This document shows, in pieces, positions 38,450-47,623 of a stretch of DNA of 64,000 nucleotides (within the stretch, counting starts at the first letter, position 1; each line of letters begins with the position of its first letter). Made by a program: the position numbers and the translations under genes. A model generated the notes under the pieces. It did not search any database and was not told where the DNA came from. It was given only the letters and a program-made list of their open reading frames with translations. Source of the DNA: Rhodopirellula bahusiensis (GTDB taxonomy: Bacteria; Planctomycetota; Planctomycetia; Pirellulales; Pirellulaceae); assembly GCF_002727185.1 (NCBI RefSeq), contig NZ_NIZW01000001.1:248001-312000 (forward strand), read 5' to 3'.

Positions 38450-39240
38450 TTACCTGCCGCGTGGCTTGAGTGGTTTGATAATGATGTGGTACTTGGCGAG
38501 CGTTTCGGATCTTTGCAGTCGAGCGTTGATCTGTTTCATTTCTGCGTTCGTGACGGGTTCTTCGTGGTCATAGGGGTTTTCGATGTGTTGGACGCTGGGG
38601 TGCTTTCCGTTCCAGGTCATTCGTAAGGCACAGACTCGGACTACATTCCAGCACTTCAGCAGAACGCCGTTCCATTTCCGTTGAAGCGACGACCGGCAGC
38701 GCTCGACCGGATTGTATTTGCTGTGATAAGGCGGATAGTACACCAGCCACACTTCGAGGCCCGACCAGTCCGCGAACTGCACCATACGGCGAAGAAACTT
38801 ACGCGTGACTCCCGAGTTCCTCGGCCCGTTATCAAGGTACACCACCAAACGTCGAACGCCGCGACTGCGAACGCCTTCCCACCACAACGTCATGCAGTCA
38901 CCCCAAAAGTCGCTGCACTCACGCGTGCCAAAGATGAGTGTCAGCAGTCCCGTGGTGAGTTCCAGAACGCCGAACGGAACCAGCTTGTCGGAACCGGGAG
39001 GATCATGATCCCACGCTTGGACGATGTTGCCCGCGCTGTCGGTTCTCGCTTTTTCCCCCCAAGGAGTATTCGCCCAACTTCACTTTCGCCTTGGTGTCGA
39101 CGGAGATTTCCAGCGTTTGCGGATCGTCGGCGATCGAAGATCGACGGATTGTCGACTGACGCGGGTTTGTACTTCAGCGAGACATTTTCCGCGTTGCGAG
39201 AGGAATTACTCAAAAGCGACGCTACCAAAGTCGTAGTGAG
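38450..39240 (-). pseudogene. ISAzo13-family transposase remnant with frameshifts
   Basis: The C-terminal part is in one frame (LVVYLDNGPRNSGVTRKFLRRMVQFADWSGLEVWLVYYPPYHSKYNPVERC, then WNGKHPSVQHIENPY), matching the ISAzo13 DDE end. Going upstream, the same frame gives AGNIVQAWDHDPPGSDKLVPFGVLEL. The block before it (DDPQTLEISVDTKAKVKLGEYSLGGK) is in another frame, shifted at a run of six Gs and five As (39049-39061 on the plus strand). Earlier sequence (NVSLKYKPASVDNPS) is in yet another phase. The gene has at least two frame breaks and no N-terminus; it is dead. Confidence 0.75.
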
Positions 39241-39358
39241 AATAGGTGTGGGGCAAACAGCTGTTTGACACATTTTCCTGTGGGCAGAGTAAGGTTGCCG
39301 AGCCAAAAGGTGTCGCGTTGCGAGGAGTCAAACCGTGTCGCCGTTTCCTTTTTGTTAA

Positions 39359-41428
39359 TCAATTCGGTTCGATGAGCATCAGTTGCAGAGCGTCCAGGAT
39401 CACGAATCCGGCAGTGTCTGAATTCGCGATCTGAATTTCAGTTTCGACATCCGCGTTGAGATCCACCGTGCCGATCGAGCGAAAATGTCTGCCGTCGGGA
39501 AGTGGCAGGGTCTGATTCACCACGATTGTTTTGCTGTGAATCCCCGACGAAACGGTCACCGGAATATTCTTTGCTCGGGTTTCATGAGGCGAGTAAGCCA
39601 TATTCACCTGATATCGACCGGACTTTGGCACCTTAAATCGGAAGGTCGCGGTGGAGTTCCCGTCGCCATTGCGTTCGTCGTGGATATAGCCGCGCCCCAC
39701 AAAGGGTTTACCGTTAGTGGACGGTACCCAATTGCCGGTCACCGTTGCGGCCCCGTCGTCGAGTACGATGCCGGGCAACGTCTTTGGGTCGATGGAGGAA
39801 CGAGGCGCATTTGCGGACGGCTCGTCAGACTCCTCGGGCAAGTCGAGAACCTGTTTCTGAGCCAGCAACCGCTCGCGCAGGTTTGCGTACCTAAGCTTCT
39901 GCACGGGTACGCTTTCTTTCGCAGCCAACGCCGCCGCGACGCCAGCGCCCTGGCCGATGACCATCCACGCGCCTTCGATCCTCAGTGAGGAGATGCCCAC
40001 GTGAGTACACGACAGAGCGACCGGCACAAGCAAGTTGTCGCACTGCTCAGGTTTGGGCAGGATCGAGCGGTACGGCACATGGTATGGGTAGCCCCGTTTT
40101 GGATTCTCTCTGCGTACTGGAAAAATAGTCCCCTCGTTAATGACGCCTCCATCTTTGAGTGCAACTCGCTGGACGTCGTGGGAGTCGATCGGAAAGGACG
40201 AGATGGCGATGGGGTCATCTTTGATGGGCTCATCGAGGATGTCCCTCTGACTGATTACGTACATGCCCTTCATGCGACGCGACTCGCGAACATAAAGCGC
40301 AGGTGAAAAGTGGCCATAGCTAGCGAACTCGTCCTTACACAGGCCGAGCTTCGCATATCTGTTACGGATTTCAGCGGGAACGACCGGGTCGGTTTTCAGG
40401 AAGTGATAAAACTCAAGCGTGTACTGTTTATGTGCTTCCCAAATTTCTTTTCGCCCCGCTTCGTCCGCCGAGTGCCATTCGTTGGGGCCGCCTACCAGGC
40501 CTATGGAAAACTGTCCGCCGATGGAGTTGTTGCCGTCGAGTTTAGCGCCAGGCAATGGGTAAAGGTCGAAGCCAACCCGTACGCCTGTCTTCATCGCTCT
40601 GCGAACAACATCAAACCGAGCCGGATCGTAGCTGTCCGGTTTGGGTATAGGCACTCTGTTTTTCGGGTCCTCGGTCAGACACAGCCGGAAGCTGTAAGTC
40701 ATGATTTTCTTGTCCCCTGCCTCATCAGGCCCGGCATCATCAGTGGTAACCAGTGGCAGTAGTTTTCCGTCATCATCGAAACCGCTTACTTTCATCAACT
40801 TCTTCGGGTACTGCTTACCCGCCAGCGACTCACCGTAGTCAGCCCGCCCTTCGCGCCCGATCGTCCAATCGACTCCTGCGGCTGCCATCAAGTCGCCTTC
40901 GTAGCTGCCGTCGACGAAGACCTTGGCAGTGAACGTGCCGTGCTTTGTGACAAGGGAATTGAGCCGCGGCCCTTCTGTTGAGACCGATTGAAGATAACGC
41001 TCGGTCAGCACCGTGACTCCAGCCTCGTCGAGCATCTTCATGGCCACGCGCATCGCAACATGCGGCTCGAAAGTCCACTTTGATTGATCCTTTCTTGCCG
41101 GGTCGTATGGCTCTTTGAGGCCACGATCGGTGTAGTCCTTCACCACGCGCATATGCCACTCGTCAAACAAACCCATTAGCGTGCTGCGGACCATCTGATT
41201 GGAGTCGCAATGGCTCAGCCCGCCCGTGTTCATCGCGCCGACATGGTCCGTCGGCTCGAGAAGAATGACCGATGCGCCTTCGCGAGCGGCAGCGATGGCG
41301 GCGCAGAAGCCACCCGGTGTGGAGCCATACACAATGACATCCGCATTGCGAGGTTCGTCTGCTGGCGACTCTACTCCGCCGCAGCAGATCAGCAAGGCAA
41401 AACTAAGGAGACGTGTTGTCGAATTCAT
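39359..41428 (-). CDS. FAD-dependent oxidoreductase with golvesin-like C-terminal domain
   Basis: 689 residues with a signal peptide (LLSFALLICCGGVESPA). ADVIVYGSTPGGFCAAIAAAREGASVILLEP (29-59) is the FAD-binding Rossmann motif, with G35, G39 and G40 as the glycines and E58 as the ribose-binding acid. KVFVDGSYEGDLMAAAGVDWTIGREG and RIEGAWMVIGQGAGVAAALAAKE are the further FAD family motifs. Residues about 555-689 form a golvesin/xanthan-lyase-type sandwich (NSTATFRFKVPKSGRYQVNMAYSPHETRAKN). These 'xanthan lyase'-annotated enzymes travel with sulfatases in planctomycete loci; the chemistry is uncertain. Pieces of relatives survive at 25195, 28527 and 44386. Confidence 0.9.
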   Translation of the reverse strand: MNSTTRLLSFALLICCGGVESPADEPRNADVIVYGSTPGGFCAAIAAAREGASVILLEPTDHVGAMNTGGLSHCDSNQMVRSTLMGLFDEWHMRVVKDYTDRGLKEPYDPARKDQSKWTFEPHVAMRVAMKMLDEAGVTVLTERYLQSVSTEGPRLNSLVTKHGTFTAKVFVDGSYEGDLMAAAGVDWTIGREGRADYGESLAGKQYPKKLMKVSGFDDDGKLLPLVTTDDAGPDEAGDKKIMTYSFRLCLTEDPKNRVPIPKPDSYDPARFDVVRRAMKTGVRVGFDLYPLPGAKLDGNNSIGGQFSIGLVGGPNEWHSADEAGRKEIWEAHKQYTLEFYHFLKTDPVVPAEIRNRYAKLGLCKDEFASYGHFSPALYVRESRRMKGMYVISQRDILDEPIKDDPIAISSFPIDSHDVQRVALKDGGVINEGTIFPVRRENPKRGYPYHVPYRSILPKPEQCDNLLVPVALSCTHVGISSLRIEGAWMVIGQGAGVAAALAAKESVPVQKLRYANLRERLLAQKQVLDLPEESDEPSANAPRSSIDPKTLPGIVLDDGAATVTGNWVPSTNGKPFVGRGYIHDERNGDGNSTATFRFKVPKSGRYQVNMAYSPHETRAKNIPVTVSSGIHSKTIVVNQTLPLPDGRHFRSIGTVDLNADVETEIQIANSDTAGFVILDALQLMLIEPN

Positions 41429-41637
41429 TTGCGTGGTTTGCCAATTGTTGAAAAATCAATCGAGTGTGTGCTGACAACAGTATAACGAACAGTGTGACAG
41501 GAACGAATCGCACAGCGGTCGTTGGGCGAGATCGGTTGCGCATCCGTTATTTTTGCGGTGTTGAGGGTCGCATTTTGTCAAATTGAAATGGTATCGCAAT
41601 TCCACATGGTCCGCTCTACCTATAAGATTCGCTCTAA

Positions 41638-42040
41638 CGTTGGTGCTCAAGGAACTTTGGTCAAGGAAGGCCCATGCCATCGGGAACGCGGGAATTTCCG
41701 AATCGCGTTTAGTTCGCCCCTCGCAGGCAGACGGTTCGTATGCTGCAGCGAGTTTCAACCGGCTGACTCTAACAGCCGGCGCTTGCGAACGCTGTACAGA
41801 ACGCGATTACTCTCCGTGATTCATTGATTCTGGCTGATTGACAATACCTACTGTTCTTATGATCTACAGTCGAAATGTTTTGCAGGAGTGCATCGTCTAG
41901 GGCGAGAATGATCTACAATTCCGAAACTACGCTGGCGCGCCATTGAGGGAGATGAGTTGGTGCCCCCCACATGATTTGCATCAAGACTTGATGTGAATTT
42001 GCCCGCACGATCTAAGATACGAGAACCCGCTCATGACCAC
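41638..42040 (+). repeat. Intergenic repeat, copy 2, leading into a sulfatase
   Basis: 41638-41861 and 41970-42040 match 25288-25511 and 25510-25580. The intervening 108 bases (41862-41969) are unique to this copy; they begin and later repeat ATGATCTACA. The right end covers the presumed promoter, the leader and the first codons of the sulfatase at 42033. I see no gene in the rest of 41429-42032. Confidence 0.8.
41976..41996. promoter_or_regulatory. Near-perfect palindrome before the sulfatase, putative operator
   Basis: TTGCATCAAG-A-CTTGATGTGA: the same dyad as 25516-25536 with two outer mismatches. It ends 36 bases before the start codon at 42033, a position where a dimeric repressor or activator could act. 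The regulator is not identified. Confidence 0.5.
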
Positions 42041-44171
42041 GGACAAGATCCCCTCATCGAAGCAGTCATCGCCTCCGCATTTCGGCGGCGTGTTGTTATC
42101 CGTGCTTGTCGCGACAGGGCTCAGTGGTCCCGCTTGCTCCAACGAATACATGAATTCGGTCGTCGGAACAGACTTCGACCTTATTACAGCGGACGATCCG
42201 TCGACATTCAAGAGCCTTGTGTTTCTGAAGTCCGCACGCGTCGAGATGCCGGACAAGCGGTCAAAGGATGCTCCACTCTTCCAACGGGCGTTCATCTTCG
42301 AGGCAGCGTTCACCGATGAGACTAAGGTGAGTCTCTACATCGACGATAGGTTTAAGAATGAAGAGGCCGCCGAAGCCGAGGCTCGCCGTTATGTCGGTCC
42401 GTTGGGGAAACTCCCTGCGAGTTTGCGCCAGGGAGTCGCTCGCTTAGTGGTTCACGAAGGTGGCAAGGATACGACGGCGTTCAGTGATGCCGGTCTGATT
42501 GTCGTCTATTCCGCGAACGCGACTCAACGCATTAGCAAACACGACCTAGAGGAAACCATTTTTCTCGAGGCTGTCCATGCCGCATGGGACGCAAAACACG
42601 CGCGGTCCGAAGGATGGCAACGAGCTCAATTGATCGATGGTGACTTCGCGGTGCTTCATGCGAAGAGGAGGCCTCCGCGTGAAGACCTAGCGGAATCGGC
42701 ACTGTTCGCGTACACGATCCAGCGTCACCCGGAACGCATTCCTGATGCGGACCGTACTAAACTGGGAAACATCATTCAGCACCGCATCGCATATGTCAGC
42801 GAACTATTGGAACCAATCGGTCACGATGATGTTGAGTCCACGGTTCAAAAACCACAATCAAGTGCCAAGTCGACCGTTGCCAAGCCCCCCAATGTCATTT
42901 TAATATTGGCGGACGACCTCGCAACGGGTGACCTGGGTGGCGGCGACAGCCATCCGACAAGAACGCCGAATCTGGATAGGCTGGCCAATGAGTCTGTGCG
43001 GTTTTCGCAGGCTTACAGTGGCTCTTGTGTGTGCGCACCAGCCCGAGCCGCCTTGCTGACCGGACGCTATCCGCATCGTACCGGCGTAGTGACGCTGAAT
43101 ATGAATAAGTATCCGAAGTTGACGCGAATTCGACGTGACGAAACAACCATCGCGGACGTCTTGAAAGACGCCGGTTACGCGACGGGGCTGATCGGCAAGT
43201 GGCATACTGGACGGGGCGACGGGTTTCATCCAATGGATCGTGGCTTCGACGAATTCCAAGGCTTTGATGGTTCCGATGATGTGGGATACTTTCAATATTC
43301 GTTCTCGGAGCAGCGAGAAGTCAGTAGAGTCAAGGATAAATATCTAACCGATGACTTGACTCATCGAGCGATTGGGTTTGTCCGCAGCCATCAAGATCAT
43401 CCGTTCTTTCTGCACTTGGCACACTACGCGCCGCATCGACCCTTGGAGGCGCCTGCTGAAATCATTTCGAGCTATCGCAATCAAGGGTTCGGCGAATCTG
43501 TCGCGACGATCTATGCCATGATTGAAGTGATGGATCGCGGCATTGGGGAGTTACTCTCGGAACTTGAAAAGCTGCAATTGGCGGACAACACAATTGTCAT
43601 TTTCGCCAGCGACAACGGTCCCGACCCAGTGACGGGCGAGCGTTTCAATAATGAGCTGCGCGGAACCAAGTACCAAGTCAATGAAGGCGGCATCCGTGTG
43701 CCACTGTTCGTTCGCTGGCCGCATCGGTTCACGCCGGGCCAGCGAGATCATGTGGTCTCGTTTGTTGATCTGTTGCCGACGATTCTCGATCTATGTAATG
43801 TCAAATTGCCGACGAACAATCGTCTCGACGGTCAGAGCTTTACCCCCGTGCTAAGCGACTCATCGGCCAGATTTTCACTGACGCGTTTCTGGCAATGGAA
43901 TCGTGCTTGGCCGAACTACACACACAACGCCGCAATTCGCAAGGGACAGTTCAAGCTCGTTCGACCGTACGTTACTCGGAGCACCAAGCCGAAGGATTCG
44001 ACACGGCCCACGATTCTCTACGATCTGAAAAACGATCCCACCGAATCACACGATGTGACTGACAAGCATCCCAGCGTTGCTCGGCAAATGAGTCGGGAAC
44101 TAGAGCAGTGGTGTGAAAGCATTGAACAGGATCGAATCCGTCCTGAAACCATGCCAACGCATACTCATTAA
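42033..44171 (+). CDS. Sulfatase with an N-terminal zincin-like domain (712 aa)
   Basis: The first 270 residues are unusual. After a hydrophobic segment (GGVLLSVLVATGL) comes a domain with DLEETIFLEAVHAAWDAKHARSEGWQRAQLIDGDFAV and EDLAESALFAYTIQRHPERIP. The helix FLEAVH (L178-H182) looks like a metalloprotease HExxH helix in which the first His is Leu, so zinc hydrolysis is doubtful. From residue 284 a complete sulfatase follows: PPNVILILADDLATGDLGGGD, C334-A-P-A-R338 with AALLTGRYPHRTG, GLIGKWHTGRGDGFHP and NTIVIFASDNGPDP. The upstream repeat and palindrome (41976) probably hold its promoter. A free-standing N-terminal domain plus sulfatase in one chain is not an arrangement I know. Confidence 0.88.
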   Translation: MTTDKIPSSKQSSPPHFGGVLLSVLVATGLSGPACSNEYMNSVVGTDFDLITADDPSTFKSLVFLKSARVEMPDKRSKDAPLFQRAFIFEAAFTDETKVSLYIDDRFKNEEAAEAEARRYVGPLGKLPASLRQGVARLVVHEGGKDTTAFSDAGLIVVYSANATQRISKHDLEETIFLEAVHAAWDAKHARSEGWQRAQLIDGDFAVLHAKRRPPREDLAESALFAYTIQRHPERIPDADRTKLGNIIQHRIAYVSELLEPIGHDDVESTVQKPQSSAKSTVAKPPNVILILADDLATGDLGGGDSHPTRTPNLDRLANESVRFSQAYSGSCVCAPARAALLTGRYPHRTGVVTLNMNKYPKLTRIRRDETTIADVLKDAGYATGLIGKWHTGRGDGFHPMDRGFDEFQGFDGSDDVGYFQYSFSEQREVSRVKDKYLTDDLTHRAIGFVRSHQDHPFFLHLAHYAPHRPLEAPAEIISSYRNQGFGESVATIYAMIEVMDRGIGELLSELEKLQLADNTIVIFASDNGPDPVTGERFNNELRGTKYQVNEGGIRVPLFVRWPHRFTPGQRDHVVSFVDLLPTILDLCNVKLPTNNRLDGQSFTPVLSDSSARFSLTRFWQWNRAWPNYTHNAAIRKGQFKLVRPYVTRSTKPKDSTRPTILYDLKNDPTESHDVTDKHPSVARQMSRELEQWCESIEQDRIRPETMPTHTH

Positions 44172-44229
44172 CCGAGCCGCAATTCCAGACAGCACCTAAG
44201 TCATGTTCCGATCCAGTTTGGGATTCAGT

Positions 44230-44385
44230 GGTGCCTGCTGAACACTGTTCGTCTTGTCCGTCGACGTGACTTCGAGAAAGAACGGTTGTGGCCTTTCCGG
44301 TCTCCGTAACTGACACGCCCTTCGGCTACCGTAATCCAATTTTCGTTGTCGCTGACCTGACATACCCCGAATTTCCAAACTCGGC
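44230..44385 (-). pseudogene. C-terminal scrap of a BNR/sialidase-like gene
   Basis: Reverse translation in one phase gives CQVSDNENWITVAEGRVSYGD, matching CQINDNEIWITVAEGRVAHGQ at the end of the BNR gene at 14509-15720. Only about 35 residues remain. The fragment ends where the duplicated oxidoreductase segment begins at 44386, so it marks one side of a rearrangement joint. Confidence 0.6.
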
Positions 44386-44822
44386 GCAGCCTTTTCCTGA
44401 TGCTCTTTTTCCGAAATGCTACTCGCCAACAGGTGAATGTGCCGCATCATAGGCGGCGCGAATCCACTGACCGCGAGTCGTGTGGCGGTCGGCTGATGGT
44501 AGTTGTTCGAGCGGTAGGTGCTGGCCTCTTGCAATGTTTCGCCAGTGATCGGCGACTTCCGAACCCAAGACCTTTTCCAACTGAACGGCGTGTCCGGGAA
44601 AGGCTTCAAAATACTGGCTGACAATATGAGCTCCACGTTCGCCGGGATTCTTTGGTGCGGGCTCGATTCCGTGCAGACCGCCAACGCTCCCCCACCATTG
44701 CACGGCGACGAAGTCTTTGTGTTGCGGGGAAACATCGCTCACGTGGATTGTGGCTGCCCCCGTGTCCCAGAGCTTTCGCTGCAAGGATAGGACATTAAGT
44801 TGCTGCACCGAGATGCGGCGTG
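44386..44822 (-). pseudogene. Duplicated oxidoreductase tail (copy 2)
   Basis: A near-identical copy of 28493-28934, coding for the last 129 residues of the oxidoreductase remnant (stop at 44419; VLSLQRKLWDTGAATIHVSDVSPQHKDF onward). The upstream part of the gene is missing. At 44820 it changes to a group II intron reverse-transcriptase gene, with the bases GGCGTG shared by both sequences at the joint. Confidence 0.85.
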
Positions 44823-45404
44823 ATCAGTCCGTTGCTTGCCAACATCGTGCTCAATAAGCTCGATTGGCGATTGGAGCAGGCGGGGTATCGCTTCGTGCGG
44901 TACGCCGACGACTTCGTCGTCGTGTGCAAGACGAAGACACAGGCACAAGCAGCCTTGGAATTAGTCGCAGAAGTAATGACCGAACTCGGACTTTCATTGA
45001 GTCCCGAGAAGACGAAGATTGCGAGCTATGGGAAGGGTTATGACTTCCTTGGCTTTCGGCTTTCGAGCAAGTCACGAACAATGCGTGCGAAGTCCTTGGA
45101 GAAATTCAAGACGAAGATCCGGGAGATAACTCGCCGGTGTAACAACCTGGACGCACGGGTGATCGAGAAACTGAACCAAGTGATTCGAGGAACGGCGAAC
45201 TATTTCGCTCCGGAGTTCTCAACGTGCATCAAGCTTTTCCAAAAGCTGGACAAGTGGATTCGGATGCGAGTCCGCTGCATGAAATTCAAACGGAAGTTGA
45301 CGTACGATAACTACCGACTGAAGATGAGACACTTCGACAAGAAACTTGGACTGCTGAAGCTTCTTGATTTCACAGGAACGTCCATGAGCAAGACGCAGGC
45401 GTGA
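44820..45404 (+). pseudogene. Group II intron reverse transcriptase/maturase, 5'-truncated
   Basis: The frame opens at the joint with VISPLLANIVLNKLDWRLEQAGYRFVRYADDFVVVCKT. YADD (about residues 28-31) is the RT catalytic motif and VISPLLANI is RT motif 4. The thumb/maturase X domain follows (YDFLGFRLSSKS, then KLDKWIRMRVRCMKFKRKLTYDNYRLK). About 230 N-terminal residues, including RT motifs 0-3, are absent, so the protein cannot work. No HNH endonuclease domain follows; the frame ends soon after the X domain, as in class C-type introns. Confidence 0.88.
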
Positions 45405-45464
45405 CTCCTCATTGGCGAGGCCGGTCCTTGGCGGACCAGCGTTGCCCGAGGCAATGAACCGGGG

Positions 45465-45523
45465 GTAGCCCGGTGCGGGAAAGCCGCACGCCGGTAAATA
45501 CAGGGAATTGACCCTGTCGCTAC
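45465..45523 (+). ncRNA. Group II intron domains V and VI (3' end)
   Basis: AGC at 45467-45469 begins a domain V-like hairpin: CCGG-TGCGG-GAAA-GCCGCA-CG-CCGG, with the AGC triad, GAAA tetraloop and two-base CG bulge expected of the catalytic domain. A second hairpin, ACAGGG with CCCTGT (45500-45517), fits domain VI. The 3' end is probably the AC at 45522-45523. Domains I-IV are lost with the truncation at 44822, so it cannot splice. Confidence 0.65.
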
Positions 45524-45535
45524 AACGGGGAGGTG

Positions 45536-45557
45536 GTGGCTAGGATAACCTAGCCAC
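45536..45557. other. Perfect nine-base hairpin next to the intron end
   Basis: GTGGCTAGG-ATAA-CCTAGCCAC. It lies 12 bases beyond the likely intron 3' end and against the broken end of the DUF1990 gene. There is no proper T-run on either side, so it is at best a weak terminator. Class C group II introns insert beside terminator hairpins, which could explain the company. Confidence 0.4.
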
Positions 45558-45574
45558 TGCTTTACCCACTCAAT

Positions 45575-45915
45575 CTCCCAATGACCCTGCAAAGTTCGAT
45601 AGGCGTAACCAAAACGTTTTCGATAGCCGCCCACGTCCTCCACCCTGCGTTCATCAAGAACTTGCGAAACGCGAACGCCAAATACGAAGCTCATCCAAAG
45701 AAACTTGGCCTGCAGCAACATTGTTTGACCATTCAATTCCGAGCTGGCGTCGAAGTATCCGACAACACGGCCTGGATCGGGAAACTTGTAAGCAACCAAA
45801 ATCTCTTTCGCTCGTGCAAATGAGCCGTCCGGCAGCGGCGGACCTGGATCTTCGGCCGGGAGAGAGTATTCGTAGTAGTCAACATTCCATCCCGGTTGTC
45901 CCTTGACATACCCGG
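45575..45915 (-). pseudogene. DUF1990 gene, C-terminus cut off at the intron
   Basis: Reverse translation reads WNVDYYEYSLPAEDPGPPLPDGSFARAKEILVAYKFPDPGRVVGYFDASSELNGQTMLLQAKFLWMSFVFGVRVSQVLDE, then FGYAYRTLQGHWEIEWV. GFVRV, the DE after the strand and YRTLQGH are typical DUF1990 features. After GHWEIEWV the frame passes into the hairpin and intron sequence. The upstream N-terminal part is not recognisable beyond about 45915. Function of DUF1990 is unknown. Confidence 0.7.
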
Positions 45916-45925
45916 CAGTTGAGTC

Positions 45926-46330
45926 TTGGCGATTGAGAAGACGTCGGCCTTCATCGAGCTGTTGAGGACAATTGTTGCCCCGCGGTTGACGGTCGTCGAA
46001 AGCGACGTCGTTTGCCTGGAACGAATTCTAATGATCAACGAATGTGAATCACCCAGCATCATCGCCTCACGAATTCCGTTTTCTTCAGTGGATCGAGACA
46101 CGGCCAAAGTAATCGTTAAGGCAAGTCATCGAACGCTGGCCGACAACGGTACCTTCATCGTTTATCAACTAACAAGAGATGTCACGGATTTTGCGAATCC
46201 ATACTTCGGTGCGCCAACCGTCGAGTACATTCCAGTGGATCTCCCGCCACAAAGGGTGCTCAGCCGGCGAAAAGCGTTTCGTAGACGGTCGCGAAGGATC
46301 GCCGTTTCTCACGAGGGGGACAACAATCTC
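45926..46330 (+). pseudogene. SAM-dependent methyltransferase remnant (PmtA-like)
   Basis: SIIASRIPFSSVDRDTAKVIVKASHRTLADNGTFIVYQLTRDV, then PYFGAPTVEYIPVDLPPQRVLSRRKA matches the C-terminal half of phospholipid N-methyltransferase-like (PmtA) enzymes. The SAM-binding GxGxG loop is absent; the preceding sequence (SAFIELLRTIVAPRLTVVES) seems to be a deletion joint. It starts within a few bases of the DUF1990 remnant on the other strand. The residual open frame to 46414 has no match at its end. Confidence 0.5.
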
Positions 46331-46447
46331 CGCATATTTTTCCACTTGTCGATTTCTCTTACAAAAATCCCGTCTATTCGAGCTTGCATGACTATCGACG
46401 CTAACCGTCGATAACTCAATCCGCGATCCTGCAACTGGCCCCGGCCT

Positions 46448-47461
46448 TCAGATTGAAATTCGCTCGACAAGGTTCCGAGTAACTCGTCGCTGCCGCCGAT
46501 CGTAGAGCCGGGTCGTTCTCGGGTCGGCATGGCCAGCCAGGTTCTGAACGTCCTCAAGTGGAACGCCTTGGCTAAGAAGGTCCGTGATCGTGGTCACGCG
46601 AAACGAATGCGGGGAGAGGCGGGGCGGCAGACCAGCGTCTTTCATGCGCCGCTTTACCATCCGAGCCATGTCGCCTGCGGACATTGGATTCTGCGTGAGC
46701 TTCTTGGTTTTTCGGATTGTCGTGCGAAACAGGGGCTTGGACTTGTCCGCGTATTCTGTTCCACCAGCTACGAGATAATCTCCGATGAAATGCTGTAAGT
46801 CATGACGAACTGGAATCTCACGTGACTTTCCGCCTTTCTCGCTGAACCTCAAGCAGTGCTGATCGCCAAGGTCGTAGAAGCTGTCGCGACGAAGTGAGGC
46901 AACCGCTCCGACACGGGCTGCCGTGTAGATCATGATGGCGATGATAGCACGATCCCGAAGCCCCACAACGTGGCTGGTGTCGAGTGATTGCATCAGCTTT
47001 CGAGCCTGTGCAACTGTAATTTCGGGTGTTTTGCCTTCGACAACCTGCAAGCGTACGCCACGAACCGAGTGTGCGGGGTTCAATAAGATGACGTGCCTTG
47101 TCACCAGCGTATCGAAGAAGTGACGGATGGCAGACAGATGCAGCTTCTTCGTCGCCGGTGCGTAGTCCTGTTCATCCAAGTAGCAGCCCACATCACGTGG
47201 CGACACGGTGGGAAGCTCTTTATTCAACGCCTCGCAGTGCGACAAGAACTTCCGTATCGCGTGCTCGTAGGCAGCTCGTGTGTGACGATTGCGAATCTTA
47301 CCGTAGATGAACTCTTCCCAAGCAAACCGGGCTGATGACCCGGCTTTCGCGATAAGAATCGGAAGAGAGCGGTCACTTGCCGCAACGACCATCGGCGTCT
47401 GACGGGCCTGCGGCATTCGTTCGGCTTTGAGAGCAATCGCTTTGCCAAGTAGTTTCTTCAC
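46448..47461 (-). CDS. Tyrosine recombinase/integrase
   Basis: 337 residues. The N-terminal core-binding SAM-like domain spans about 45-130 (FIYGKIRNRHTRAAYEHAIRKFL); the catalytic domain has R183 (TAARVGAVASLRR), K209 (SEKGGKSREIPV), H285-x-x-R288 (LSPHSFRVT), H311 (LAGHADPRTT) and the nucleophile Y320 (RLYDRR). All catalytic residues are present. There is no IntI-specific insert, so it is not an integron integrase; it resembles the XerC/D-like phage or island recombinases that are numerous in Pirellulaceae. It may be the enzyme that inserted the surrounding island; the tRNA-Asp scar at 60540 is 13 kb away, so the link is inference. Confidence 0.93.
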   Translation of the reverse strand: MKKLLGKAIALKAERMPQARQTPMVVAASDRSLPILIAKAGSSARFAWEEFIYGKIRNRHTRAAYEHAIRKFLSHCEALNKELPTVSPRDVGCYLDEQDYAPATKKLHLSAIRHFFDTLVTRHVILLNPAHSVRGVRLQVVEGKTPEITVAQARKLMQSLDTSHVVGLRDRAIIAIMIYTAARVGAVASLRRDSFYDLGDQHCLRFSEKGGKSREIPVRHDLQHFIGDYLVAGGTEYADKSKPLFRTTIRKTKKLTQNPMSAGDMARMVKRRMKDAGLPPRLSPHSFRVTTITDLLSQGVPLEDVQNLAGHADPRTTRLYDRRQRRVTRNLVERISI

Positions 47462-47623
47462 TGTTCCTCCATGCTGACGCTGGCTATGCCCAGCGACTCA
47501 TTCATGCACACCGCTCATCAGCAATGCAGCCTCAGATGTGTTTTTGCCTCGTCAGACATTAACGCACAATAACGTCCTTTGTCATGCACTAAATGTTTTT
47601 AGTATGTCAGCGAAGGAAATGGG

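Noticed and set aside
39049-39061. Slippage site in the ISAzo13 transposase
   Set aside because: The G6A5 run is suggestive, but the change needed is +1 or -2, and the gene has further frame breaks and no N-terminus.
45536-45557. Intrinsic terminator for the group II intron or DUF1990
   Set aside because: The stem is perfect but no T-run follows on either strand.
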